Source: JAUILH01 sp964230215 (GTDB taxonomy: Bacteria > Bacteroidota > Bacteroidia > Flavobacteriales_D > JAUILH01). Taken from it: a DNA stretch of 64,000 nucleotides. Shown one piece after another: positions 42,544 to 50,076 of this stretch. The notes beneath the pieces were generated by a model, which worked only from the letters and a program-made list of their open reading frames with translations, did not search any database and had not been told where the DNA came from. Numbering within the stretch: the first letter of the stretch is position 1; each line of letters opens with the position of its first letter. The translations under genes were made by a program, and so were the position numbers. Location: positions 1 to 64,000 of the forward strand of contig CAXRGQ010000006.1 of assembly GCA_964230215.1 (NCBI GenBank), written 5' to 3'.

Positions 42544-42838
42544 GGATAAAATCTTTTAGAATATCTGCCTTATTTGTCTGAACCTGTTTAAGCAATTTGC
42601 CATTTTTAAAGGCTGCAAAGGTTGGCAGGTTAGTAACATTTGCCAGTTTTCTAGATTCAGGAAACTTCTCAGCATCCACGATTACGAAACTTACATTTTC
42701 AGTGTCTTCAGCAAATCGTTTGAATTTTGGTTTCATCAATCGACAGTTTCCACACCAACCGGCAGAGTATTGCACTACTACCGTTTCGTTACTATCCAGT
42801 ACGCTTTGTAAATTATCTTCTGTTAATTCGCTGTACAT
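42524..42838 (-). CDS. thioredoxin-family protein (CGNC)
   Basis: This predicts 104 residues from the ATG at 42838; the frame is open further up but those residues do not belong to the fold. The active site is SAGWCGNCRLMKPKF, with Asn in place of the Pro of thioredoxin's CGPC, which should change its redox potential. The cis-Pro loop NLPTFAAFKNGKLL is present. It may be the electron donor for the peroxiredoxin, whose gene lies just upstream (10 bases). Confidence 0.9.
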   Translation of the reverse strand: MYSELTEDNLQSVLDSNETVVVQYSAGWCGNCRLMKPKFKRFAEDTENVSFVIVDAEKFPESRKLANVTNLPTFAAFKNGKLLKQVQTNKADILKDFIHETTGN

Positions 42839-42848
42839 AGTAGGTGTT

Positions 42849-43487
42849 TTAATGAGTTGATAAATAAGATGCAACACCATCTCTGTCCGCTTTCATCGCC
42901 TCTTTTCCTTCTTCCCAGTTCGCCGGACAAACTTCTCCGTTCTTCTGAACGTGCGTGTATGCATCAATTAGTCTTAGGTATTCATCCACGTTTCTTCCCA
43001 AAGGCATGTGGTTTGTGCTTTCATGGAATACCACACCATCTTCATCAATCAGGTATGTAGCGCGATACGTCACATTGTCCCCTTTCATTAGACCAACACC
43101 TGTGTTCTCATCAACCGTGTCAAACGTTCCGTCTAGAATATCCAGTACAGATGATAAATTGCGGTTGCTGTCGGCTACAAGCGGATATTTCACACCTTCA
43201 ATGCCGCCATTATCTTTAGCAGTGTTTAACCAAGCAAAGTGTACTTCAGGCGTATCGCATGACGCTCCCACTATTAAGGTATTGCGCTTATCGAATTCTG
43301 CCGCTTTTGCTTGAAATGCGTGCAACTCGGTTGGACACACGAATGTGAAGTCTTTTGGATACCAGAAGAGTACAATCTTCTTTTTCTCAGCTTTTGCTTT
43401 TTCCAATAAATTCAGTTCGAAGGTGTCTCCCATTTCATCTATTGCTGTTACCGTTAAATTCGGAAATTCTTTTCCTGTAAATCCCAT
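42849..43487 (-). CDS. 2-Cys peroxiredoxin (AhpC/Prx1-type)
   Basis: This predicts 212 residues. The peroxidatic Cys is in FWYPKDFTFVCPTELHAF; the resolving Cys is in NGEVCPANW near residue 190. The Arg of the active site follows later (YRATYLIDEDG). It reduces hydrogen peroxide and organic peroxides in the cytosol, using thioredoxin. It is the first gene of the four-gene peroxide block, whose promoter (minus strand TACATTTG at 43528-43535 with CAA at 43556-43558, 20-base spacing) faces oxyR. Confidence 0.95.
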   Translation of the reverse strand: MGFTGKEFPNLTVTAIDEMGDTFELNLLEKAKAEKKKIVLFWYPKDFTFVCPTELHAFQAKAAEFDKRNTLIVGASCDTPEVHFAWLNTAKDNGGIEGVKYPLVADSNRNLSSVLDILDGTFDTVDENTGVGLMKGDNVTYRATYLIDEDGVVFHESTNHMPLGRNVDEYLRLIDAYTHVQKNGEVCPANWEEGKEAMKADRDGVASYLSTH

Positions 43488-43527
43488 GTTTATTATGTTT
43501 TATAGTTATTAATTCTGTATTACACTA

Positions 43528-43558
43528 CAAATGTATCGCGACTCTCTCATTGATACAA
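43528..43558 (-). promoter_or_regulatory. promoter of the peroxiredoxin operon
   Basis: On the minus strand TTG (43558-43556) and TACATTTG (43535-43528) are 20 bases apart, matching Bacteroidota -33 and -7 elements. An inverted repeat TGTATC...GATACA (43532-43537 and 43552-43557) lies across the same stretch and might bind a regulator. Confidence 0.6.
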
Positions 43559-43579
43559 ACGATTTTCTCTATATCTTTG
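43550..43579 (+). promoter_or_regulatory. promoter of oxyR
   Basis: TTG at 43550-43552 and TATCTTTG at 43572-43579 are 19 bases apart, a good fit to the Bacteroidota promoter. It overlaps the -33 region of the divergent peroxiredoxin promoter and the OxyR-type operator. Confidence 0.6.
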
Positions 43580-43594
43580 ATAGATATTATCTAT
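43569..43594 (+). promoter_or_regulatory. OxyR-type operator overlapping the oxyR promoter
   Basis: CTAT (43569-43572), ATAG (43580-43583) and CTAT (43591-43594) are each separated by 7 bases. That is three of the four elements of the known OxyR pattern ATAG-N7-CTAT-N7-ATAG-N7-CTAT. The last two enclose the perfect palindrome ATAGATATTATCTAT. The site covers the oxyR -7 box and ends one base before its ATG, as expected for autorepression. Confidence 0.65.
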
Positions 43595-43595
43595 T

Positions 43596-44531
43596 ATGAA
43601 TTTTCAACAGTTAGAATATGTAATGGCCGTCCACAAGCACAAGCATTTTGGATTAGCCGCAGAGAGTTGTCACATTACTCAAGCAACTTTAAGTGCAATG
43701 ATTAAGAAGCTTGAGCAAGAGTTAGACATTGTAATATTTGATCGCTCCAGAAAACCTGTAATGACAACCGACCAGGGATTACAATTATTGGAACATGCAA
43801 AAATTATTCTTCGAGAACAGGAGAACATCAAGCATCTTAGTAACGAACCAGAAGATCTCACGGGCACATTAAGCATTGGTGTTATTCCCACTATTGCCAA
43901 TGCTCTATTACCGCTAGTCCTGAAACCAATAATGGATGATAATCCAAATCTAATTTTGGAGGTCTCTGAGATAACTACAGACGAGATTATCCATCAGTTA
44001 AGCATGGATAAGATTGACTTAGGCATACTCGCCACCCCTATCAACAACGATCAGCTTGAAGAACATATAATGTACTACGAACCTATGTTAGTATACGGTG
44101 TAGAAGATTCGAAACGCAAGTTTGTGAGTTCCAAAGACGTAAAGGACAAAACTATTTGGCTCTTAGAGGAAGGTCATTGTTTTCGCAATCAAACCATGAC
44201 TATTTGTGAGATTCAGGAAAAGGAGATGGAGAAAAGCAACCTACACTTTAAAGGCAGTTCGTTTGAGACTTTACTAAATCTTACGGATAAATTCGGAGGC
44301 TACACGCTACTGCCTGAGCTTTACTACACCACACTAAGTGATAAATTACAATCTAAAACCAAAGCATTCCAAACGCCCATACCCGTGCGTGAGGTGAGCA
44401 TAATAAGCTACCGACAACATGCAAATAAATTGGCAATTGATTATCTTACACAGAAAATTACTGAATTAGTTAATCCCCTGTTGTCTACGTCTAACTACAA
44501 AAAAGGGGACTTGGATATTATTGGGATATAG
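43596..44531 (+). CDS. oxyR: peroxide-sensing LysR-family regulator OxyR
   Basis: This predicts 311 residues. The winged HTH occupies residues 1-60 (MNFQQLEYVMAVHKHKHFGLAAESCHITQATLSAMIKKLEQEL). The effector domain carries LEEGHCFRNQTMTIC: two Cys with eight residues between, the spacing of Cys199 and Cys208 of E. coli OxyR, in the same HCxRxQ context. It should form a disulphide with peroxide and switch on antioxidant genes. It is divergent from the peroxiredoxin-thioredoxin-DUF6952-dps block, which is the likely target, and has its own operator. Confidence 0.95.
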   Translation: MNFQQLEYVMAVHKHKHFGLAAESCHITQATLSAMIKKLEQELDIVIFDRSRKPVMTTDQGLQLLEHAKIILREQENIKHLSNEPEDLTGTLSIGVIPTIANALLPLVLKPIMDDNPNLILEVSEITTDEIIHQLSMDKIDLGILATPINNDQLEEHIMYYEPMLVYGVEDSKRKFVSSKDVKDKTIWLLEEGHCFRNQTMTICEIQEKEMEKSNLHFKGSSFETLLNLTDKFGGYTLLPELYYTTLSDKLQSKTKAFQTPIPVREVSIISYRQHANKLAIDYLTQKITELVNPLLSTSNYKKGDLDIIGI

Positions 44532-44542
44532 GGGGAGTGAAA

Positions 44543-44595
44543 TTCGAGATTTGAGATTTGAAATTTGATATTCGAGATTTGAGATTTGAGATTCT
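44543..44595. repeat. short tandem heptamer repeat (GAGATTT type)
   Basis: About seven units of a GAGATTT-like heptamer with some drift (GAAATTT, GATATTC) follow the oxyR stop directly. Such low-complexity arrays are frequent in intergenic DNA of Bacteroidota. No terminator hairpin is seen. Confidence 0.6.
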
Positions 44596-44624
44596 GGAGC
44601 ACTTCACATACTCACAACCCAATG

Positions 44625-44683
44625 GTCATTTCGATTGGAGTGAAGCGGATGAAAGAAGCGAAACGCAGCGGAGAAATCTATGG
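44625..44683 (+). repeat. REP-like element, copy 1 (one arm)
   Basis: This arm starts GTCATTTCGATTGG and ends CGGAGAAATCTATGG. The two ends are similar to the reverse complements of the left arms at 45897 and 48290. Here only the right arm exists. It lies between the oxyR stop and the stop of the first lipoprotein paralogue. Confidence 0.65.
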
Positions 44684-44698
44684 TAGCGATAAGCTTCC

Positions 44699-45799
44699 CT
44701 ATAACTGTGTATCTAAATATGGTTTGGGCGGTGGTGGAATTGGTGTCCTTGCGTCTTCCATTCCACAACTGTAGCCCCTAATTATACTAGTATTAGCTAC
44801 ACGCCAATCTCCATAATAGACCTCAGGTTTTAATAACTCAAATGGTATTTGATCAAGAGATACCTCAAAAAAATCTTGCCACGACTTAGTAATGTTTCTC
44901 AAACAGTCGTTAGCAAATTTGTAATTTTTTGAAAACAACTTATCACTATCATCATGAAATAACAACATATTATTGAAATACGCCACGTATAAGGATTGTA
45001 TGCTGTCTTTTTCTAATAAGTATTTTAGTTTTTTCCATCTATTTCCTTGGTTAAAAAACATTAGTGTATCTAATTTATGGTTAACTGCATATCTGTGTTG
45101 AGTATTCCAATAATCTACTAGCCCCGAAATGGAGTCAATATCAATTCTATACGTTTTAAAGGCGCAGCGCCTGCAGGTGTTTTTACGCCCTACAGTCGTT
45201 GTGCGAGATAGGATTTCATTTACAATACTATCACAACTCTTATAAATATGCCCCTCGTATAAGCATATTGAATCTCGATATGAGTACCTTTCTGTATTCC
45301 GTGAAGTCATTCTTAATACTAAATCATCTTCATCAAATTTGTCAAAATGAAGACATGATTGCACATAGCGATTGCTTTTGTTTAAGTGTATAAAATGCAA
45401 TACAATCTCATAACTATGGTTCCACCATTGATCTATATCACCAAGTTTAATCGAGCTATCTGCAGCTATGTATAAATGATTTAAACGGTTCTTATCTAAC
45501 AACCGCTGCACATGCTCAAGTTCATATAATGAATCCATGAATTCTGCATACAGCTTATTTTTTACGCTATCCTCAGCTGGACCACTTTTTTCTTTTTTTA
45601 ATTTTCCGATATATATTAATGATTCAGGAATACTATCTAGAGGCTCTCCTACATCCATTCGAGCTAGGTTTACATCCAACATCTTCGGTAGAACCATCAC
45701 TAAATTTGGCTCATCGTTTATTACATAATTAGCCTGGGGTTCCTGCACACATCCTCCTAACAGAATTACCATAACAAAACAAACAAGCCATCTTATCAT
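44699..45799 (-). CDS. lipoprotein, paralogue C of a three-gene family
   Basis: This predicts 366 residues with a lipoprotein signal (MIRWLVCFVMVILLGGC, Cys17). It is homologous over its length to the protein at 46059-47135, sharing the core GKLKKEK, a CRRCAFKTYR block with a CxxC pair and the end KPEVYYGDWRV...DAR. Its signal peptide and upstream DNA, however, are nearly identical to those of the gene at 47128-48192. The protein is mostly alpha/beta with many Tyr and Asp. I recognise no family. It would sit in the inner or outer membrane. Confidence 0.75.
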   Translation of the reverse strand: MIRWLVCFVMVILLGGCVQEPQANYVINDEPNLVMVLPKMLDVNLARMDVGEPLDSIPESLIYIGKLKKEKSGPAEDSVKNKLYAEFMDSLYELEHVQRLLDKNRLNHLYIAADSSIKLGDIDQWWNHSYEIVLHFIHLNKSNRYVQSCLHFDKFDEDDLVLRMTSRNTERYSYRDSICLYEGHIYKSCDSIVNEILSRTTTVGRKNTCRRCAFKTYRIDIDSISGLVDYWNTQHRYAVNHKLDTLMFFNQGNRWKKLKYLLEKDSIQSLYVAYFNNMLLFHDDSDKLFSKNYKFANDCLRNITKSWQDFFEVSLDQIPFELLKPEVYYGDWRVANTSIIRGYSCGMEDARTPIPPPPKPYLDTQL

Positions 45800-46034
45800 A
45801 TTCCTAAGCTAAGAATTTAAATTCATGATTGTCGTGTTAACCAGCGAAGAGAATAAAAGGACTAGTATGCAGTGTGCTATGTTTATTCAGTGGTAACTAT
45901 AGATTTCTCCGCAAGGTCGAAATGACATTGGGGTGTGATTTAAATTGGTGGCACCTAATATCGGCCTACCTCAATGTCATTTCGACTGGAGTGAAGTGGA
46001 TGAAAGAAGCGAAACGCAGCGGAGAAATCTATAG
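45740..46034. repeat. duplicated block with REP-like inverted pair, copy 2
   Basis: The block starts inside the signal-peptide region of the gene at 44699-45799 and runs to 46034. It corresponds to 48133-48428 with roughly 90% identity by eye. It includes a left arm (45897-45933, CTATAGATTTCTCC...GACATTGGGG) and a right arm (45972-46034, ending GGAGAAATCTATAG) that could pair as a long hairpin. Confidence 0.7.
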
Positions 46035-46058
46035 TAATGACAATTCTCATCGCAATTG

Positions 46059-47135
46059 TCATTCTATATATGGTTCTGGAGGCAAGTAATTTCTTCTCGC
46101 ATCAATTAGCCAACCATCGTAGAGACGCATTAACGGATAATCCACCACTCTCCAATCGCCATAATATATTTCCGGTCTCATCAACAAAGAGGGAACATTG
46201 TCATGCTCTACTTTCAAAAAACTAGCCCATGACCTCCTCAATACCGTAAGGCATTCGTTGGCAAATTTATAATAAGAGGATCCAACTCTGGTGGGTGACT
46301 CACGAAGAATAATCATGTTGTAGTCTGCTGGAGCATAAATATACGCCTCTTCACTACGAATTAAGGCATCCCTCAAATCTCTCCATGCATTGCGAATTCC
46401 TGCAAAAAAACTGGTATCTATACCATACTTTTTAGCTGACGATAGCTGGTCATCCCAATAGGGCAATTGGTAATCAATTGTATCTGGTCCTAATTTCCAA
46501 GTAGTAAATGCACAGTCTCGACAAATGTTTTTTTCATTAACTGCTCGCAATCTTTTTGTTATATCCGACATCATGCTATCACAATTAGAGTACACCTTTT
46601 GATCATTGTAACAAATACCATCCTCGATCAACACAAATTCAGCATTACGTACTATAACTTTCCCAGCAATATATTCTAGGCAACTTCCTCTGTGTAAATA
46701 TGTTTCATTGTAACTCCCAGTAGGATTAGCGTGAATTACATGCACAAGCAACTCATAACTATAATCATAAATCCTGTTTAATACCTCAAGGTCCACAGAT
46801 GTGTCAAGAGCGAGATAAATATGATTTACAGAGTCTACATTTAAATAGTGATGAATGCCTTCTATCTCCCCTATACTTCCGTGGTATTCTACATAAAACT
46901 CATCAGCAATAAATCTATCACTAGTATCAAGAACTGATTGTTTTACCTTGCCGATATAAAAAACGTCCCTCGGGCGACGGTATATTTCATCGCCATAATC
47001 TACCACACTCAATTCTATATCCAAATATTTGGGTTCATCCAATATGCGTGCTGAAACGTATTTGGCATTGTAGCCTGGTCGTTCACAAGAAGTTAAAGCA
47101 CATAACAAAAGTATTATAACCAAGAATCTATTCAT
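46059..47135 (-). CDS. lipoprotein, paralogue B of a three-gene family
   Basis: This predicts 358 residues with a lipoprotein signal (MNRFLVIILLLCALTSC, Cys17). It shares DEPKYLDIELSVVDYG and FYIGKVKQ with the gene at 47128-48192, and NICRDCAFTTWKL plus RPEIYYGDWRVVDYPLMRLYDGW with that at 44699-45799. Its start overlaps the end of the 47128-48192 gene by 8 bases, so the two are translated together. No known family. Confidence 0.75.
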   Translation of the reverse strand: MNRFLVIILLLCALTSCERPGYNAKYVSARILDEPKYLDIELSVVDYGDEIYRRPRDVFYIGKVKQSVLDTSDRFIADEFYVEYHGSIGEIEGIHHYLNVDSVNHIYLALDTSVDLEVLNRIYDYSYELLVHVIHANPTGSYNETYLHRGSCLEYIAGKVIVRNAEFVLIEDGICYNDQKVYSNCDSMMSDITKRLRAVNEKNICRDCAFTTWKLGPDTIDYQLPYWDDQLSSAKKYGIDTSFFAGIRNAWRDLRDALIRSEEAYIYAPADYNMIILRESPTRVGSSYYKFANECLTVLRRSWASFLKVEHDNVPSLLMRPEIYYGDWRVVDYPLMRLYDGWLIDARRNYLPPEPYIE

Positions 47136-48192
47136 CTTTCATCCATTTTTCACGAAAATAGAGTTCCCGATGAAAGCAAGTATAACAACCACGTAAGTCC
47201 TCAATCGAACTTAATACGCGCCATTGACCTAAATATAAAAATGGGAATAAGTATCTTTCATTAAAAGTGTAATTGTAATATGGGAACTTCATCTTTTCAA
47301 CTATATGACGCCTTTTATCTTGAACACTTTTACTCAACATATCTAGAATTGGAAACAATTTATCATTTGAGTTATGAGTAACACGAATAATACTTTTTTC
47401 TGACGCAGTACAAAGCTCGAATTTATCTGTTCTTCTGAGTTCAGCCAGTAATTTCACCCATTTACTAAGTTCATATTCAAAAAAGTCAGGGACAATGTCG
47501 TATTTGATAGCCGAATTTCGTTGTTCTTCCCATCGCCTAATTGAGTCGTTGATCATATTTCGTGATAGACACTCTCTTATCAATTTATTGTCAATCTGAT
47601 TAGCTTTAAAATAAGTCGTGCTTATCTCAGCGTATTGATTACCAGTTAACCACATAACAGAACCTGTATTTGACGCGGCTATGGATAGATCATCTAAACG
47701 GTGGTTATCAATATACCAAAGGAACTCATCCGAATCAATTTCTCCTCCATGAGCTAAAATATGTGATTTGTAATCAGTTCCACATTTAGATATAAAACTC
47801 AAAACTATGCCATCGAATCCAATGAGTTCATTTAGGCTAGAAATGGTAACGGATTTGTCACAAATAATGAAATACTCGTATCGCTTATCTCGCGATTGAA
47901 AAACCCATTGAAATCTAGGAACATTCATCAATTCGCCCCTATATTCAATAAAGTATTCGGTGTTTTCATAACCTGCTATTGTATCAGCAACTTCCTTTTT
48001 TAGTCGCCCAAAATAGATGGGATTTCTTGGCCTTGTTCTTAATGGTCTTCCAAAATTTGTCTCAGCTAGCTCAATATCAAGATACTTAGACTCTGGAATC
48101 ACCATCAAGTTTGGTTTTTCAATAACTGGCGGTTCCTGCACACAACCTCCTAACAGAGTTACCATAACAAAACAAACAAGCCATCTCATCAT
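47128..48192 (-). CDS. lipoprotein, paralogue A of a three-gene family
   Basis: This predicts 354 residues with a lipoprotein signal (MMRWLVCFVMVTLLGGC, Cys17, with a second in-frame ATG next to the first). N-terminal parts (ESKYLDIELAETNFG, IYFGRLKKEV, IEYRGEL) match paralogue B. The CxxC block is missing, and the C-terminal FLYLGQWRVLSS is only distantly like the YYGDWRV end of the others. It is the first gene of a two-gene operon with paralogue B. Confidence 0.72.
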   Translation of the reverse strand: MMRWLVCFVMVTLLGGCVQEPPVIEKPNLMVIPESKYLDIELAETNFGRPLRTRPRNPIYFGRLKKEVADTIAGYENTEYFIEYRGELMNVPRFQWVFQSRDKRYEYFIICDKSVTISSLNELIGFDGIVLSFISKCGTDYKSHILAHGGEIDSDEFLWYIDNHRLDDLSIAASNTGSVMWLTGNQYAEISTTYFKANQIDNKLIRECLSRNMINDSIRRWEEQRNSAIKYDIVPDFFEYELSKWVKLLAELRRTDKFELCTASEKSIIRVTHNSNDKLFPILDMLSKSVQDKRRHIVEKMKFPYYNYTFNERYLFPFLYLGQWRVLSSIEDLRGCYTCFHRELYFREKWMKDE

Positions 48193-48487
48193 ATTTCTAA
48201 GCTAAGAATTAAAATCCATGAATGTGGTGTAAACCAGCAAATAGAATAAAAGGCCTATTATATAGTGTGCTATGTTTATTTAGTGGTAACTATAGATTTC
48301 TCCGCAAGGTCGAAATGACATTGGGGTGTGATTTAAATTGGTGGCACCAAATACCATCCCTACCCTACAGTCATTTCGACCATGGTGAAGCGGATGAAAG
48401 AAGCGGAACGCAGCGGAGAAATCTATAGAGACTATAATGTTAAGTGCTCACTGTAGATTTCTCCGCAAGGTCGAAATGACACTGGGG
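48133..48487. repeat. duplicated block with REP-like inverted pairs, copy 3
   Basis: No gene lies between 48193 and 48552. The block begins in the signal-peptide region of the lipoprotein gene and holds a left arm (48290-48326), a right arm (48369-48428) and a second left arm (48452-48487, CTGTAGATTTCTCC...GACACTGGGG). Arms of opposite direction can fold into a long imperfect hairpin. The remaining 65 bases before the next gene are AT-rich without clear signals. Confidence 0.7.
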
Positions 48488-48552
48488 TAACGACTAACTG
48501 AATTTCCAATTCTCACAACTAAGTAATATATTTAATCAACAATTCATTTATC

Positions 48553-48897
48553 ATGGCATACGATTCACTACTAGAAGACCGCATCAATCAATACTTAAAA
48601 GAAAAGACACCCTCCTACTACTCCAAAAAAATGATGGGAGGATTGTGCTACATGTTAGATGATAAAATGTTATGTGGCATTGTCAAGAATCAACTAATGG
48701 CGCGTATTGGCACTGATGCTTACGAAGACGCCTTGCAAAAAGAGGGTTGTAGCGAAATGAACTTTACAGGTCGTGCAATGAAAGGCTACGTCTTTGTTGA
48801 CGAAGAAGCTATTGACCTGGATGATGATTTGGAATATTGGCTAGACCTTTGCATTAAATTCAATCCTGAAGCAAAGTCATCGAAAAAGAAGAAATAG
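48553..48897 (+). CDS. TfoX N-terminal domain protein
   Basis: This predicts 114 residues. The TfoX/Sxy N-terminal domain is shown by YSKKMMGGLCYMLDDKMLCGIVKNQLMARIG and the later GRAMKGYVFVDEEAIDLDDDLEYWLDLCIKFN. It ends in a Lys tail (SSKKKK). In gamma-proteobacteria TfoX controls competence; the short Bacteroidota proteins lack the C-terminal domain and their role is unknown. Monocistronic or leading the VWA-ATPase pair (38 bases to the next gene). Confidence 0.9.
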   Translation: MAYDSLLEDRINQYLKEKTPSYYSKKMMGGLCYMLDDKMLCGIVKNQLMARIGTDAYEDALQKEGCSEMNFTGRAMKGYVFVDEEAIDLDDDLEYWLDLCIKFNPEAKSSKKKK

Positions 48898-48935
48898 TTG
48901 ATACGCTCAAAACAGTTTATGAGTAACTTCAAACT

Positions 48936-50075
48936 ATGTCTGAAAATCAGAGCAAAGCGAGACAAGGATTTAGTTTTTCATCATTTACACCGGAAGATGA
49001 ACCTATATTCGACAAACTTCTAGAGTTATTTAATGAGTTAATCATTCATACGAGTGGAGATCTGGATGAAACCTTTGATTGGCTGGAAGAGTTAGATCGA
49101 GAATACAAACTCACTACGCCAGAATACACCTTGGAAGACTTCAAAAATGACCTAATAAATAAAGGCTATATACAAGAAGGAACTGATGGTGACAAAGGTG
49201 GGCCGGGAAATCCAGATTTGAAGCTAACGGAGAAAACGGAGCGGCAATTAAGAAAACATGCCCTCCATCAATTATTCGGCAAACTCAAAAAGAAAGGGAA
49301 AGGAAATCATAAGACTAAGCACCTGGGCATGGGTGACGAAAAAACTGGTGAACTCAGAGATTATCGCTTTGGAGACGATTTGGGCGCCATTGATATGAAT
49401 GCCAGTATAAAAAACGCACAAATCAATCATGGCGTAGATGATTTTAGATTAAGCGAAAACGACCTAATAGTAGACGAAACAAATTACAATGCACAAATGT
49501 CAACCGTTCTTATGATTGACATTAGTCACTCCATGATTCTTTACGGTGAAGATCGCATTACACCTGCCAAGAAAGTGGCAATGGCATTATCTGAACTCAT
49601 AATGACACGCTATCCCAAGGATACTTTAGACATTATAGTGTTTGGAAATGACGCTTGGCCTATAAAGATTAAAGACCTTCCCTACCTGCAAGTGGGACCT
49701 TATCATACTAACACTGTGGCCGGACTCTCCCTTGCTATGGATATTTTAAGACGCAAGCGCAACTCGAACAAACAAATATTTATGATTACTGATGGAAAAC
49801 CGAGCTGCTTAAAAGAACGGAACGGAGATTATTATAAAAATAGTTTTGGCTTGGATGAACGCATTGTATCACAGTGCTACAACATGGCTAAACAAGCAAG
49901 AAAATTGAGTATTCCGATTACTACGTTTATGATTGCGCGTGATAATTATTTAATGCGTTTTGTGGAGGAATTTACATTGGCGAATCAAGGCAAGGCTTTC
50001 TACACAGGTCTAGGTGCCTTAGATGAAATGATATTTGCAGATTACGAAAACAACCGAATGAAAAGAATTAGATAA
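48936..50075 (+). CDS. VWA-domain protein paired with MoxR-type ATPase
   Basis: This predicts 379 residues, cytosolic. Residues 1-150 are charged and helical (KLLELFNELIIHTSGDLDETFDWLEELDREY). The VWA domain (about 180-370) carries the metal-ion-dependent adhesion site in MIDISHSM (DxSxS) and the later threonine in HTNTVAGLSLAMDIL and Asp in FMITDGKPS. It is the partner of the AAA ATPase encoded one base downstream, as in other MoxR/VWA chaperone pairs that load cofactors or remodel complexes. Its target is unknown. Confidence 0.88.
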   Translation: MSENQSKARQGFSFSSFTPEDEPIFDKLLELFNELIIHTSGDLDETFDWLEELDREYKLTTPEYTLEDFKNDLINKGYIQEGTDGDKGGPGNPDLKLTEKTERQLRKHALHQLFGKLKKKGKGNHKTKHLGMGDEKTGELRDYRFGDDLGAIDMNASIKNAQINHGVDDFRLSENDLIVDETNYNAQMSTVLMIDISHSMILYGEDRITPAKKVAMALSELIMTRYPKDTLDIIVFGNDAWPIKIKDLPYLQVGPYHTNTVAGLSLAMDILRRKRNSNKQIFMITDGKPSCLKERNGDYYKNSFGLDERIVSQCYNMAKQARKLSIPITTFMIARDNYLMRFVEEFTLANQGKAFYTGLGALDEMIFADYENNRMKRIR

Positions 50076-50076
50076 C

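Noticed and set aside
44543..44595. Heptamer array as CRISPR or iterons
   Set aside because: Units are seven bases without spacers and drift freely; it is a simple-sequence repeat.
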